Positions 9,042 through 19,381 of a stretch of DNA of 64,000 nucleotides are shown here, piece by piece (position 1 is the stretch's first letter; every line of letters begins with the position of its first letter). Made by a program: the position numbers and the translations under genes. Below the pieces are notes generated by a model. The model made no database searches, had not been told where the DNA came from, and saw only the letters and a program-made list of their open reading frames with translations. This DNA comes from Neobacillus sp. PS3-40 (GTDB lineage Bacteria; Bacillota; Bacilli; Bacillales; Cytobacillaceae), in assembly GCF_030915485.1 (NCBI RefSeq), contig NZ_CP133266.1, forward strand, positions 3,352,001 to 3,416,000, in the 5' to 3' direction.

Positions 9042-9947
9042 ATGAAAGCTCAAATTGCAAATCCAAATCATCATAAAGTAAAAAATAAAAGTTCAGGCTC
9101 ATTTTCAATAATGCGCAGGGAGATCGTTAAGGACAAAATGGCATTAGCATCATTGGTTCTTTTGGGTCTTCTCCTACTTGTAGTTTATGGCGGTACATTT
9201 TTTCTAGATCAAGAAAAAATTGTTACGGTAGATTTATTATCGATTTATTCACCTCCATCGTCTGAACATTTACTTGGAACAGATTATGGTGGTAGAGATA
9301 TTCTTGGCCAATTACTTATAGGTGCAAAGAATTCATTTACAATCGGTTTATTTATTACATTGTTAACAGGTTGTATTGGCCTTTGTATCGGATTATGTGC
9401 AGGATACTTTGGTGGCAAAATTGACAATATTATCATGCGTTTTATCGATTTTGTCCTTATACTTCCGACATTAATGTTAATTATTGTGTTTGTTACAATC
9501 GCACCGACATACAATGTTTTCACGTTTATCTTAATTTTGAGTGCATTTTTATGGACCGGTAAAGCAAGGTTAATAAGGTCAAAAACCCTTGCAGAAAGAG
9601 AACTTGATTATGTAAATGCATCAAAGACTCTTGGAACACCTGATTGGAAAATTATTTTCCGAGAAGTATTGCCTAATTTGAGTTCAATTATCATTGTTAA
9701 TTTAACACTAAACTTGGCTGGGAATATTGGAATTGAGTCAGGTTTAACTTACTTAGGATTTGGATTGCCAGAAAGTACTCCAAGTTTGGGGACTCTCGTT
9801 AGTTATGCATCCAATCCAGATGTGCTTCAAAATAAATGGTGGATTTGGTTACCTGCTTCATTGCTTATCTTAGTAATGATGCTGTGTATAAATTTTATCG
9901 GCCAAGCGTTGAAACGTGCGGCCGATGCAAGACAAAGACTAGGATAA
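9042..9947 (+). CDS. appC: Oligopeptide permease subunit AppC/OppC type
   Basis: The second channel subunit has 301 residues. It shows the OppC layout: a cytoplasmic N-terminus, one helix near residue 38, a short extracytoplasmic segment with GTDYGGRDILGQL, then a five-helix binding-protein-dependent transport domain. The EAA loop reads ELDYVNASKTLGTPD. GAAAGGGGGAAAA lies before the ATG. It is spaced 23 bases from appB and 16 from the lipoprotein gene. Confidence 0.92.
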   Translation: MKAQIANPNHHKVKNKSSGSFSIMRREIVKDKMALASLVLLGLLLLVVYGGTFFLDQEKIVTVDLLSIYSPPSSEHLLGTDYGGRDILGQLLIGAKNSFTIGLFITLLTGCIGLCIGLCAGYFGGKIDNIIMRFIDFVLILPTLMLIIVFVTIAPTYNVFTFILILSAFLWTGKARLIRSKTLAERELDYVNASKTLGTPDWKIIFREVLPNLSSIIIVNLTLNLAGNIGIESGLTYLGFGLPESTPSLGTLVSYASNPDVLQNKWWIWLPASLLILVMMLCINFIGQALKRAADARQRLG

Positions 9948-9963
9948 AGAAGGGGGAAAAAGA

Positions 9964-11760
9964 ATGAAGAAGAAAAGGCATGTATTTAAGTTTCTTAGTA
10001 TCGTCATCCTTGCTCTAGGTATGCTGTTATCAGCATGCAGCAGTTCAACAGGTGGTAATAGTAAAAAACCGGAAGCTACAAAAGAAAAACCAAAAGAAGA
10101 TATTGGTAGTTTCCCATTAGTAGTGAAGAATGATAAAAAGCCAGTAGCCGATGGAACTCTAAACTATGCGTTAGTTTCAGACACTCCATTCGAAGGAACA
10201 TTAAACTATGCCTTTTACACAGGTAACCCAGATGCCGAAGTTCTTCAATTTTTTGATGAGCCATTATTCTCAACAAATGGTGACTATGAATTTACGAATG
10301 ATGGTGCTGCAACCTATGAAATGTCTAATGATAACAAAACCATTACTGTCAAAATTAAAGACAACGTAAATTGGTCAGATGGACAGCCGGTAACTGCGGC
10401 AGACTATGAGTATTCATTCTTAGTCATTGGTAGCAAAGATTATACAGGAGTTCGTTATGGTGATGCTATTATTCAGAGCATTGTTGGTATGGATGATTAC
10501 CATACAGGTAAAGCGAAGAACATTTCAGGAATAAAAATTGAAAATGACAAAACACTGTCCATTACTTTCACAAAATCAAACCCTTCATTATTAACTGGTT
10601 TGTGGCCATATGCAATGCCTAAACATTACTTAGGTGATGTTGCGATTAAAGACTTAGCAAAATCTGATAAAATTCATAAAACTCCAATTGGTTTTGGACC
10701 ATTCAAAATTAAAAAAATGGTTCCTGGAGAATCAATGGAATTTGAACGCAATGATGATTATTATAAAGGAAAACCGGTTTTAGGAAGCTTAATTTTAAAA
10801 GTAGTTAACCCAAAAGTTATTTTGCAGTCACTGAAAAAAGGCGAAGTTGATATTGCACAATTCCCTACAGATCAATATAAATCAGCAAAAGGATCTAAAA
10901 ATTTCCAATTCGTTGGAAAAATCGATTTAGCTTACAGTTATATTGGCTTTAAATTAGGTCATTGGGATGCAAAGAAAAGTTTAAATATAATGGATAACCC
11001 TAAATTCCAAGACAAGCGTTTACGTCAAGCAATGGGATATGCTTTGGATGAGAAATCAGTTGGAGACAAAATTTACAATGGCTTACGTTTCCCAGCTACT
11101 TCTCTAATTCCACCTTCCTTCGCTTCTTGGTCAAATCCAGATTCAAATCCAGTTCTGTATGATCCTAAAAAAGCGAAAAAATTATTAGATGATGCAGGGT
11201 ATAAGGATGTTGATGGAGATGGTCTTCGTGAAGATCCTAATGGAAAGAAATTCCATATTAACTACTTGGCTATGAGTGGTGGAGATATCGCTGAGCCTCT
11301 TGCTAAATTCTATATGCAATGCTGGAAAAATGTTGGTTTAGATGTTGGCTTAGTTGATGGACGACTAGCAGAATTCAACTCCTTCTATAAAATGGTTGAA
11401 TCCGATGACCCTAAAGTTGACATTTACGGTGGTGCATGGGGTACTGGAACAGACGTTGATCCATATGGATTATATGGAAAAGACGTACCATTTAACTATT
11501 CTCACTTCGTAAGTGACAAAAACGATCAGTTATTAGCAGATGGTCATTCTGAAAAAGCATTTGATCATGCATATCGTAAAAACGCTTATGATGAATGGCA
11601 AAAATATATGAACGATGAAATGCCTATTATTCCTACATTGTTCCGTTCGATCATTTATGGGGTAAATAATCGTGTTACAGATTATACAGTTGATCCTAAA
11701 GATACCAGCTTTGTTTGGTCAAAAGTTGGCGTATCAAGCGATACTCCTGACGCAGAATAA
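9964..11760 (+). CDS. appA: Oligopeptide-binding lipoprotein AppA type
   Basis: This 598-residue surface lipoprotein captures peptides for the App importer. It has a lipoprotein signal peptide with the lipobox LLSAC and acylated Cys25, then an SBP family 5 domain including NWSDGQPVTAADYEYSF. An acidic loop, DVDGDGLREDPNGK, resembles a calcium-binding loop. It is longer than AppA of B. subtilis and lies last in the operon instead of third. The laboratory B. subtilis appA is known to carry a frameshift; this copy is intact. Peptide specificity cannot be read from the sequence. Confidence 0.9.
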   Translation: MKKKRHVFKFLSIVILALGMLLSACSSSTGGNSKKPEATKEKPKEDIGSFPLVVKNDKKPVADGTLNYALVSDTPFEGTLNYAFYTGNPDAEVLQFFDEPLFSTNGDYEFTNDGAATYEMSNDNKTITVKIKDNVNWSDGQPVTAADYEYSFLVIGSKDYTGVRYGDAIIQSIVGMDDYHTGKAKNISGIKIENDKTLSITFTKSNPSLLTGLWPYAMPKHYLGDVAIKDLAKSDKIHKTPIGFGPFKIKKMVPGESMEFERNDDYYKGKPVLGSLILKVVNPKVILQSLKKGEVDIAQFPTDQYKSAKGSKNFQFVGKIDLAYSYIGFKLGHWDAKKSLNIMDNPKFQDKRLRQAMGYALDEKSVGDKIYNGLRFPATSLIPPSFASWSNPDSNPVLYDPKKAKKLLDDAGYKDVDGDGLREDPNGKKFHINYLAMSGGDIAEPLAKFYMQCWKNVGLDVGLVDGRLAEFNSFYKMVESDDPKVDIYGGAWGTGTDVDPYGLYGKDVPFNYSHFVSDKNDQLLADGHSEKAFDHAYRKNAYDEWQKYMNDEMPIIPTLFRSIIYGVNNRVTDYTVDPKDTSFVWSKVGVSSDTPDAE

Positions 11761-11767
11761 CAAAATG

Positions 11768-11850
11768 ATCCGAGATGCTCTTATTAGGAGCATCTCGGAT
11801 TGCCGACAAAAGGCATCGAGAGCACGTTCTCTCGATGCCTTTTGTTATCT
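11768..11850 (+). terminator. Tandem hairpins ending the app operon
   Basis: The first hairpin pairs ATCCGAGATGCTC with GAGCATCTCGGAT (13 bp, no T tail). The second pairs ACAAAAGGCATCGAGAG with CTCTCGATGCCTTTTGT; its TTTT after the GC core makes it a normal intrinsic terminator. Confidence 0.85.
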
Positions 11851-11859
11851 GTTATCTAA

Positions 11860-11920
11860 GCATAAATGCAACTACCCCTAATCATCGCCCTTAGGGGCTC
11901 GCCAATCGGCGAGTTTTCTA
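11860..11920 (+). repeat. Dispersed hairpin element, copy A
   Basis: This copy begins with GCATAA, contains CATCGCCCTTAGGGG, and ends with the stem CTCGCC-AATC-GGCGAG followed by TTTTCTA. Related copies lie at 21486, 55259, 57938 and 62595. The terminal stem and T tract make it terminator-like. Confidence 0.85.
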
Positions 11921-12016
11921 TATAGTAGTACATATTTGGACTTTACAAAACATATACATAGGATAAAAAACATGGATAAGCTTTAAGGTGATGTTGCTGC
12001 ATTTAAGGGGTTGGGC

Positions 12017-12232
12017 ATGTTGTTTAGGGCCTTATTTTGGTTAGTAGGATATAGCTTAGCAGTATCAGGAGGAATCTGTGTTATTGCATATATGAATTTT
12101 CTAACTATGGGAAATAGCTTTGGCAAATACTTTTCGATTATAATGCGGCATGCCGAATGTTATTTGCTTCCAATTGGGCTGTTTATTGTTACTGCCAGTA
12201 TTTATTCACCTGGTAAAGATAAGGTAAATTAA
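12017..12232 (+). CDS. Small two-helix membrane protein
   Basis: The 71-residue product has two hydrophobic helices (about residues 4-29 and 48-63) separated by a short polar loop, and ends in a charged tail. The ATG at 12017 has TAAGGGG 6 bases upstream and a weaker AAGGTGATG further up. I do not recognise the family. It lies between the dispersed element downstream of app and yjbA, on the same strand. The coding call rests on the ribosome site and the amphipathic layout. Confidence 0.6.
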   Translation: MLFRALFWLVGYSLAVSGGICVIAYMNFLTMGNSFGKYFSIIMRHAECYLLPIGLFIVTASIYSPGKDKVN

Positions 12233-12317
12233 CTGGATTAAAATACACACAAAGGAATATTTCAACTAATGTCTGCCTATACTGATTGACAAACAGATTC
12301 TTGAAGTGAGGGGTTGT

Positions 12318-13067
12318 ATGGTGTTGTATCTTCATGATGTTTGGGTAAATTGGTTTGAAGGGGAAGAAAATGGCTACAATGTTTGTCACTTTCATGAATG
12401 GCGTAAAGATGATGGTGTCGAACTGTTAGACCAAGTACCTCTTTTAAAAATAGATCCTTTGTTGTTTAATTATATTGAAAATGATTTAACAGATTTACCA
12501 CAACAGCTTCTGGATGATATCTATCAAAAGGCATTTTTAAGAAAAAACCATGAAAGAGTCCAACTTGATTATTGTTTTGCTGTTTCCGATGGAGTAGGAA
12601 TTATGGTTGTGGATACAATTGGGTATAATATTCCAATTAGAAAAAGTAGGCTTATACCTAGGCAGGAACAGCTCGTATATGAAATGCTTGAAAATGAAGA
12701 AGTGAAAAAATATCATTTTTCGAGCAATCAAGCAAATAAAGAATATCATATCTTATCACCAAGTCCGGAATTAATGAATGGATTAACAAGAAAAGAGCGT
12801 CAACTAAAACAATTATTGTTTATGGCACTTGACCAATTGAATTCTTCCACCAATGAAGCAGAAATTCGTTATTGGTGTACAGAATGGTGTCCCGAGCGAT
12901 ATTCAATTATTCAAGAATTGGCGGCTGACGAGGCTTGGTGCCAATTGTTTGATCAAATAAAGTATGCTTGGTCAAAAAAACATGAGCATTTTTGTGAAAA
13001 TTTGATAAAAGGCCAACCCTTCTTTGAGAAATTATGGGAGTTGGAACATGGCCCAAAAGTAAATTAG
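12318..13067 (+). CDS. yjbA: YjbA / UPF0736 family protein
   Basis: The 249-residue cytoplasmic protein begins [20 protein letters not shown], the recognisable N-terminus of the UPF0736 family found in bacilli. It is acidic and rich in aromatic residues, with no membrane segment. The ATG at 12318 follows GAGGGGTTGT; an in-frame GTG 12 bases upstream is possible. Gene order (app, yjbA, then trpS in reverse) matches B. subtilis. No function is established for the family as far as I know. Confidence 0.88.
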   Translation: MVLYLHDVWVNWFEGEENGYNVCHFHEWRKDDGVELLDQVPLLKIDPLLFNYIENDLTDLPQQLLDDIYQKAFLRKNHERVQLDYCFAVSDGVGIMVVDTIGYNIPIRKSRLIPRQEQLVYEMLENEEVKKYHFSSNQANKEYHILSPSPELMNGLTRKERQLKQLLFMALDQLNSSTNEAEIRYWCTEWCPERYSIIQELAADEAWCQLFDQIKYAWSKKHEHFCENLIKGQPFFEKLWELEHGPKVN

Positions 13068-13069
13068 AA

Positions 13070-13120
13070 GCCTGAGCGAAAAGGTACTTGTAAGATACCT
13101 TTTCGCTCAGGCCTTTGTTT
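13070..13120 (+). terminator. yjbA terminator
   Basis: A 17-bp perfect stem (GCCTGAGCGAAAAGGTA with its complement) around a 9-base loop is followed by CTTTGTTTT. Confidence 0.9.
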
Positions 13121-13337
13121 TACTATTGAAACTAAATGTATATCTTGGGATGGATTGAATTTTTCCTGATCGAAAAGGTTTATTTGCTAGGCTCTTTTCT
13201 TAAACTTTGTTGCTAGTTGAAACTAAATTAGAATGGTATTCCAGTTTACCGATAAAAACCGTAGGAAGTTTTTAAGAAAAGAGCACGATACCATTGTTAT
13301 TTTGGGTTTTTAGACTAGGTACGAAAAACAACAATCT
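13121..13337. other. Intergenic DNA left of the phased array
   Basis: No gene is visible. The stretch is AT-rich, lies between the convergent genes yjbA and trpS, and contains the repeated short words GGCTCTTTTCTTAAA and TTTAAGAAAAGAGC as an imperfect long-range inverted repeat (about 13189-13204 and 13270-13283). Confidence 0.4.
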
Positions 13338-13465
13338 ATGCGAAAACAGCCATTTGCTAAAAGATAGTGTTTATTTGTGAAAAGGCATGGCTCATTTGCG
13401 AAAAAGCTTGTTTCATTTGCGAAAATATCTATTCTATTTGTGAAAATACCTATTTTGCGACACAC
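13338..13465. repeat. Phased ATTTGCGAAAA array (about 21-bp period)
   Basis: Seven units with the core GCGAAAA or a one-base variant start at 13340, 13356, 13377, 13398, 13419, 13440 and 13457. The middle five are exactly 21 bp apart. The core is preceded by (C)ATTT, and the intervening bases vary. A second array with the same core is at 35179. Both lie between convergent genes. Confidence 0.85.
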
Positions 13466-13686
13466 CTCCCCTTTTATTTGTTATCTGATAGTTTGGCGGG
13501 CAAATTACTATAGAAATTTCTTTGATGAATAGCAGTAAACTCTTTTATGCAAGTAAAAAATGACCAGCAAATCAACGTGCAATTTGATAGTCATTTTCTA
13601 TATTAATTAAATTTCTGAGATAGAAACGGAACATGTTACTTTTTTGCTCGGTTCTAATACAGATATAATAGAAGAAAAAGTAGAAC

Positions 13687-14679
<993 letters not shown>

Positions 14680-14701
14680 TTATTTCCTCCTAAAAATAAG
14701 A

Positions 14702-14988
14702 TAAAAAAAACTATTCATCCATATGAATAGGGACGAATAGTTTAGTTCGCGGTACCACCCTAAATTACTCGAACACGAGTCACTTAGCTCCATAATTGAA
14801 TTATGGATCCTTTTAACGCAAGGTAAACGTCTCCTCCTACTTCTTCATTTTAATAATGAAAGGTTCAGAAAGAAGCTCAAAAGTCCATTCCGTATTTTTC
14901 AGTGTTTGTTTACACCGACCACAAACTCTCTTGAACTGAATTAAATACGTACTATTCTTTATCAATGCTAAATATATTTACAATTATT
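14702..14988 (-). promoter_or_regulatory. Tryptophan-specific T-box leader of trpS
   Basis: The minus strand holds the invariant T-box AGGGTGGTACCGCG (14748-14761). It is followed by a terminator pairing ACTATTCGTCC with GGATGAATAGT before a U run (about 14702-14741). Upstream is stem I with AGAGAG and GGTGTAAAC, and then GGAATGGACTTTTGAGC, in which TGG (14885-14887) sits at the specifier position. Uncharged tRNA-Trp would stabilise the antiterminator and switch trpS on. Confidence 0.93.
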
Positions 14989-14994
14989 TCTTCT

Positions 14995-15023
14995 ATTATA
15001 ATGTAATGAATAGTTGGAATCAA
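14995..15023 (-). promoter_or_regulatory. trpS promoter
   Basis: On the minus strand TTGATT (15018-15023) and TATAAT (14995-15000) are separated by exactly 17 bases, a strong sigma-A promoter, starting the T-box leader near 14988. Confidence 0.85.
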
Positions 15024-15028
15024 GCAGG

Positions 15029-15385
15029 CTAAATATAATAGATAACCAAACCAATTACCATGAAGAGGCCGATCGCGAATCCGTAAATGAGCAATGGTTT
15101 TTTATCCAATGCTACAATTTCTGAAAGAGGGGTGATGTCCTTTAATTTTTGCTTATCCTGTCCTCTCAACAAAGGAATACGAAATGATCTTGAAACGGTA
15201 TCAAAGAAACCAGTTTGAATCGTATAGATAAGCAAAGAACTAAGAAGTAATAAAGCCGTGATGTAAAAAGATATATTGATATAGCTAAGTAAAGTGATGC
15301 TGTGATAAAAGATAAAAGACAGAATCAAAATGGCTATCTGGGAGAAAGCTAAAGTGGATAATCTTTTTTTAAGCCGATGATTCAA
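15029..15385 (-). CDS. DUF3899-like small membrane protein
   Basis: The product of about 118 residues has three hydrophobic helices (two between about residues 12 and 57, one near the C-terminus) and a cytoplasmic loop with SRSFRIPLLRG. The loop and helix pattern resemble the DUF3899 family of Bacillus membrane proteins. I place the start at the TTG at 15383-15385, because AGGAGG lies 7 bases upstream; an ATG 57 bases earlier has no ribosome site. It faces away from oppA and lies upstream of trpS. Function unknown. Confidence 0.7.
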   Translation of the reverse strand: MNHRLKKRLSTLAFSQIAILILSFIFYHSITLLSYINISFYITALLLLSSLLIYTIQTGFFDTVSRSFRIPLLRGQDKQKLKDITPLSEIVALDKKPLLIYGFAIGLFMVIGLVIYYI

Positions 15386-15555
15386 GAGAAAACCTCCTAA
15401 ATGCTTAATTGTAGAGGGATAGACCCTTTTAGTATTATACATTAAAATTGATATAATTAAAAACTATATCACAAAAATTGTAATCCTTGGATAAAAATTG
15501 TTGCTACTCTATAAATTAAAATTGAAAAAGTAATGTACAAATTCTGAAATAAATG

Positions 15556-15589
15556 TATAATAAGGAATGTAGTAATTTTTCAGAATAAT
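15556..15589 (+). promoter_or_regulatory. oppA -10 region and CodY-like box
   Basis: TATAAT at 15556-15561 is the clearest -10 before oppA. ATTTTTCAGAATAAT (15575-15589) matches 12 of 15 positions of the CodY consensus and would overlap the start of transcription. CodY repression of peptide transport in rich medium is known in bacilli; the site here is a motif match only. Confidence 0.5.
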
Positions 15590-15608
15590 AGAAAAGGGAG
15601 GTCTACTA

Positions 15609-17291
15609 GTGAAGAAATCAAAATTTTCACTGCTTTTAGTTTTAGCACTAGTTTTAAGCATGTTCTTATCTGCTTGTTCAGGCAGTAAGAAAGATGACAC
15701 AGACAAGACTAAAAATGCAACTAAGGAGAAGGCACCAGAACAGGTACTTAATGTTTTAGAATCTGCCGAAATTCCTACAATGGATAGCGTTATGGCTCAA
15801 GACGTTGTCAGCTTTACAATGTTAAATGCTGTAAACGAAGGCTTATATCGTTTAGATCCAGATCAAAAAGTTATCGATGGTGTTGCTGACGGTAAACCGG
15901 TAGCAAACGCTGATGGAACAGTTTATACAATTAAATTAAAACAAGATACTAAATGGTCAAATGGAGATCCTGTAACAGCCCATGACTTTGTATATGCATG
16001 GCAACGTTCGATCGATCCTGCAACTGCTTCACCATATGGCCCTTACTTTATGTCAGGAAAAATCAAAAATGCTAGTGAAATTGCTGCTGGTAAAATGAAA
16101 GCAAGCGAACTAGGAATTAAAGCAACAGATGATTATACATTAGAAATAACTCTTGTTCAGCCGCTTCCATACTTTGATTCTTTCATCACTTTCCCATTGT
16201 TCCAACCACAGGATGAAAAGTATGTTAAATCTCAAGGCAAAGACTATGGAAAAGATGCTGCACATTTAATTTATAACGGACCATTTACAATGACTAAATG
16301 GGATGGCCCTCAAGGAACTGAGTGGGTCTTAGCTAAAAATGATACTTACTGGGATGCAAAAAATGTCTCTTTAAAAACTGTTAACTTTAACGTTTCTAAA
16401 GATCCACAAGCTTCTGCAAATGCTTTTGAAGCAGGAGAAGTTGACATCACACCAAAACTTGCACAACCAGCTATTATTTCACAATATGAAAATTCACCAA
16501 ACCTTGAACGTTATTTAGAACCTTCTGTTTTCTGGTTGAAATTCAACGAGAAAAACCCTATTCTAAAAAATGTTAATATTCGTAAAGCTCTATCTTTAGC
16601 AGTTGATAAAGAAGCTTTCACTAAAGACGTATTAGCAAACGGTTCAGTGCCTGCAAATTATATTGTAGCAGCTGACTTTACTTCATTAAACGGAAAAGAT
16701 TTCCGTGCTGACACAGGCAAATATCTTGAATCCAATAAAGATGAAGCTAAAAAATATTGGGAAAAAGGTTTAGCTGAACTTGGCAAAAAAGAAATTACAC
16801 TTGATTATGTTGGTCAAGATACTGAAACATCTAAAGTAAGTGATGCTTTCATTAAAGATCAACTAGAAAAAACTTTAACTGGTTTAAAAGTTAATTTAAC
16901 AGCTGTTCCTTTCAGCGTTAAATTAGAGCGCGAAGACAAACAACAATACGATATCTTATTTAGCGGTTGGGGTCCAGACTATGCAGACCCAATGACTTAT
17001 ATGGATCTTTGGTTATCTGATGGTACTCAACAACATATGAGCTATGCTAACCCTAAAGTTGATAAATTGATCAAAGATGCTGCTGGTCCTCTAGCAACTA
17101 AACCTGAAGAACGCTGGAAAGCAATGCAAGAAGCTGAAAAGATTGTTCTTGAAGATGATGCTGCTTTAGCTCCAATGTATCAACGTGCAGTTAACAAACT
17201 AATTAGCTCTAAAGTTAAAGGTTTTGCACACCATGCATTTGGACCTGATTATAGTGTTCAATGGGTTAAGATTGTAAACGTTAAAAAGTAA
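15609..17291 (+). CDS. oppA: Oligopeptide-binding lipoprotein OppA
   Basis: The 560-residue lipoprotein has a signal peptide and lipobox LSAC with Cys23, then an SBP family 5 fold (KWSNGDPVTAHDFVYAWQRS, DILFSGWGPDYADPMTY). OppA delivers peptides, including signalling peptides for competence and sporulation in B. subtilis, to OppBCDF. The start is GTG at 15609 after AGGGAGG. A terminator-like hairpin lies between oppA and oppB, as expected if the binding protein is made in excess. Confidence 0.95.
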   Translation: MKKSKFSLLLVLALVLSMFLSACSGSKKDDTDKTKNATKEKAPEQVLNVLESAEIPTMDSVMAQDVVSFTMLNAVNEGLYRLDPDQKVIDGVADGKPVANADGTVYTIKLKQDTKWSNGDPVTAHDFVYAWQRSIDPATASPYGPYFMSGKIKNASEIAAGKMKASELGIKATDDYTLEITLVQPLPYFDSFITFPLFQPQDEKYVKSQGKDYGKDAAHLIYNGPFTMTKWDGPQGTEWVLAKNDTYWDAKNVSLKTVNFNVSKDPQASANAFEAGEVDITPKLAQPAIISQYENSPNLERYLEPSVFWLKFNEKNPILKNVNIRKALSLAVDKEAFTKDVLANGSVPANYIVAADFTSLNGKDFRADTGKYLESNKDEAKKYWEKGLAELGKKEITLDYVGQDTETSKVSDAFIKDQLEKTLTGLKVNLTAVPFSVKLEREDKQQYDILFSGWGPDYADPMTYMDLWLSDGTQQHMSYANPKVDKLIKDAAGPLATKPEERWKAMQEAEKIVLEDDAALAPMYQRAVNKLISSKVKGFAHHAFGPDYSVQWVKIVNVKK

Positions 17292-17320
17292 AAACAAGTA
17301 TAACAACTAACCAAATAAAA

Positions 17321-17352
17321 AGAGAGTATATTAACGATATACTCTCTTTTTC
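17321..17352 (+). terminator. Internal terminator between oppA and oppB
   Basis: AGAGAGTATA pairs with TATACTCTCT over a 7-base loop, followed by six T. Read-through would feed oppBCDF at a lower level than oppA. Confidence 0.85.
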
Positions 17353-17408
17353 CCTGCAAGGGAATTGTCGAACTATGATGAATTTTTAATTAACTAGGAG
17401 GTGGGGAC

Positions 17409-18341
17409 ATGTCAAAGTATATTTTACAACGGATAGTGTACATGTTGATTACCATGTTTATAGTTGTATCTGTTACTTTTTTCCTCATGAAACTTATTCC
17501 AGGAACTCCCTTTAGTGCTGCTTCGAAACTTAATCATGAACAACTTGATATCATGAAAAATAAGTATGGCTTAAATGACCCTGTCCCAGTTCAATATGCC
17601 CGCTATATGTCGAACATGGTAAAAGGTGATTTAGGAGTTTCCTTCCAATTTAATAACACCCCTGTTACAGAACTTCTATCATTACGCATAAGACCTTCTG
17701 CCGTTCTAGGTTTCCAAGCAATGATAATTGGTTCATTACTTGGGATTATTTTAGGTGTCCTTGCGGCTCTAAAACAAAACACATGGGTAGACTATGGAGC
17801 GACTTTTATTGCGGTGGTAGGGAAATCAATCCCTTCATTTATTTTTGCCGGATTACTTCAATATTATATTGCGGTTAAATTAGGTTGGCTTCCAGTTATG
17901 TTTTGGCGAGGTCCAGAATATACAGTCCTTCCTACTATTGCTCTAGCAATGTTTCCAATATCAATATCAGCCCGATTTATGCGCACAGAAATGATTGACG
18001 TATTAGGATCAGATTATATCACCTTGGCAAAGGCTAAAGGAGCAAGTTATTTTCAAATTAGTGTAAAACATGCCCTTAGAAATGCATTAATTCCAGTTGT
18101 TACAGTACTTGGCCCATTGGCAGTTAGTTTAATGACAGGGTCCCTGGTTATCGAGAGGATTTTTGGAATCCCAGGTCTAGGGGAACAATTTGTTAAATCG
18201 ATTGCAGTTAATGATTACCCAGTAATAATGGGAACGTCTATTTTATTTGCATTATTATTTGTATTAATTATTCTAGTTGTCGATATCCTTTATGGAGTCA
18301 TTGATCCACGTATTCGGATTTCGGGGGGGAAAACTAAGTGA
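17409..18341 (+). CDS. oppB: Oligopeptide permease OppB
   Basis: OppB is the first channel subunit of the Opp importer: 310 residues, an N-terminal helix (RIVYMLITMFIVVSVTFFLM), the conserved LNDPVPVQYARYMSNMVKGD segment and a five-helix permease domain with the EAA loop YITLAKAKGASY. AGGAGG is well placed before the ATG. Its stop overlaps the GTG start of oppC by 4 bases, which suggests translational coupling. Confidence 0.95.
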   Translation: MSKYILQRIVYMLITMFIVVSVTFFLMKLIPGTPFSAASKLNHEQLDIMKNKYGLNDPVPVQYARYMSNMVKGDLGVSFQFNNTPVTELLSLRIRPSAVLGFQAMIIGSLLGIILGVLAALKQNTWVDYGATFIAVVGKSIPSFIFAGLLQYYIAVKLGWLPVMFWRGPEYTVLPTIALAMFPISISARFMRTEMIDVLGSDYITLAKAKGASYFQISVKHALRNALIPVVTVLGPLAVSLMTGSLVIERIFGIPGLGEQFVKSIAVNDYPVIMGTSILFALLFVLIILVVDILYGVIDPRIRISGGKTK

Positions 18342-19366
18342 TCAACAATGAACAAAAAATCGCCAAAGAAATGTTTGAACCCGCCCATGTTGATTTATCA
18401 AAAAGTGAGAGAATTGCAAAGCCAAGTCTAAATTTTTGGCAAGATTCATGGTTGCGTGTACGAAAAAATAAAGGTGCTGTAGTAAGTTTTGTTGTCTTAG
18501 TCATTTTAATTCTTATGGCATTTATTGGACCATTATTAACACCATATGCCTATGATACACAAAATACCAAAAATGCAAACTTGCCGCCACGAATCGAAAG
18601 TCTTGAAAATGTAAGTTGGCTCCCATTTCAAGGAGAGTTAACCAGAAGAGATGGTACCGTAACACATCCATATGAATTACGAAACGTCAAGGAGTCATAT
18701 TGGTTCGGTACAGATGGATTAGGACGGGATATCTTTGCACGAATCTGGAAGGGCACCCAAGTTTCGTTGTTAATCGCTGTTATTGCAGCTTTGATTGACA
18801 TGATCATTGGTGTCACATATGGGGCGGTTTCCGGTTATGTAGGTGGACTTGTTGATAGTTCCATGCAGCGTGTTGTGGAAGTCCTCGTTGGAATTCCTAA
18901 CTTAATCGTTGTAGTTTTAATGATCCTTATATTAAAACCAGGTATAACACCTATTATAATTGCTTTATCCATTACAGGTTGGATTAGTATGTCACGTGTT
19001 GTTCGTGCATCGGTATTGAAGTATAAAAACCAGGAATTTGTCCTAGCTGCGAAAACGTTGGGTGCATCTGATGTATCGATTATTTTTAAGCATATGATTC
19101 CAAATATGTTTGGGGTAATTATTATTAATACAATGTTTTCGATCCCAAATGCAATCTTCTTTGAAGCATTTTTAAGCTTTATTGGTTTAGGTCTTCAAGA
19201 ACCAAATGCTTCACTTGGTACCTTAATCAATGAGGGATTTAAAGGAATGTTAGCGTTTCCATACCAAATGATTATTCCCGCAATAATGATTTCAGTTATC
19301 ATGGTTTCGTTTAATTTAATAGCTGACGGTCTTCGAGATGCGCTAGATCCAAAAATGCGAGATTAA
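18338..19366 (+). CDS. oppC: Oligopeptide permease OppC
   Basis: OppC is the second channel subunit, with 342 residues. It has a long cytoplasmic N-terminus, a helix near residue 48, an extracytoplasmic insert containing YWFGTDGLGRDIFARI, and the permease domain with EAA loop QEFVLAAKTLGASD. The GTG at 18338 overlaps the oppB stop and has GGGGGG upstream. The nearest in-frame ATG, 33 bases on, lacks a ribosome site. Confidence 0.95.
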   Translation: MINNEQKIAKEMFEPAHVDLSKSERIAKPSLNFWQDSWLRVRKNKGAVVSFVVLVILILMAFIGPLLTPYAYDTQNTKNANLPPRIESLENVSWLPFQGELTRRDGTVTHPYELRNVKESYWFGTDGLGRDIFARIWKGTQVSLLIAVIAALIDMIIGVTYGAVSGYVGGLVDSSMQRVVEVLVGIPNLIVVVLMILILKPGITPIIIALSITGWISMSRVVRASVLKYKNQEFVLAAKTLGASDVSIIFKHMIPNMFGVIIINTMFSIPNAIFFEAFLSFIGLGLQEPNASLGTLINEGFKGMLAFPYQMIIPAIMISVIMVSFNLIADGLRDALDPKMRD

Positions 19367-19381
19367 AGGCAGGTGAATAGA

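Noticed and set aside
11672-11881. A 69-codon frame over the end of appA
   Set aside because: It lies in another frame of the appA coding sequence and runs through both terminator hairpins.
13338-13465. CRISPR array
   Set aside because: Repeat cores are only about 11 bp with about 10-bp intervals, spacers are too short, and no cas genes are near. The same applies to 35179-35423.
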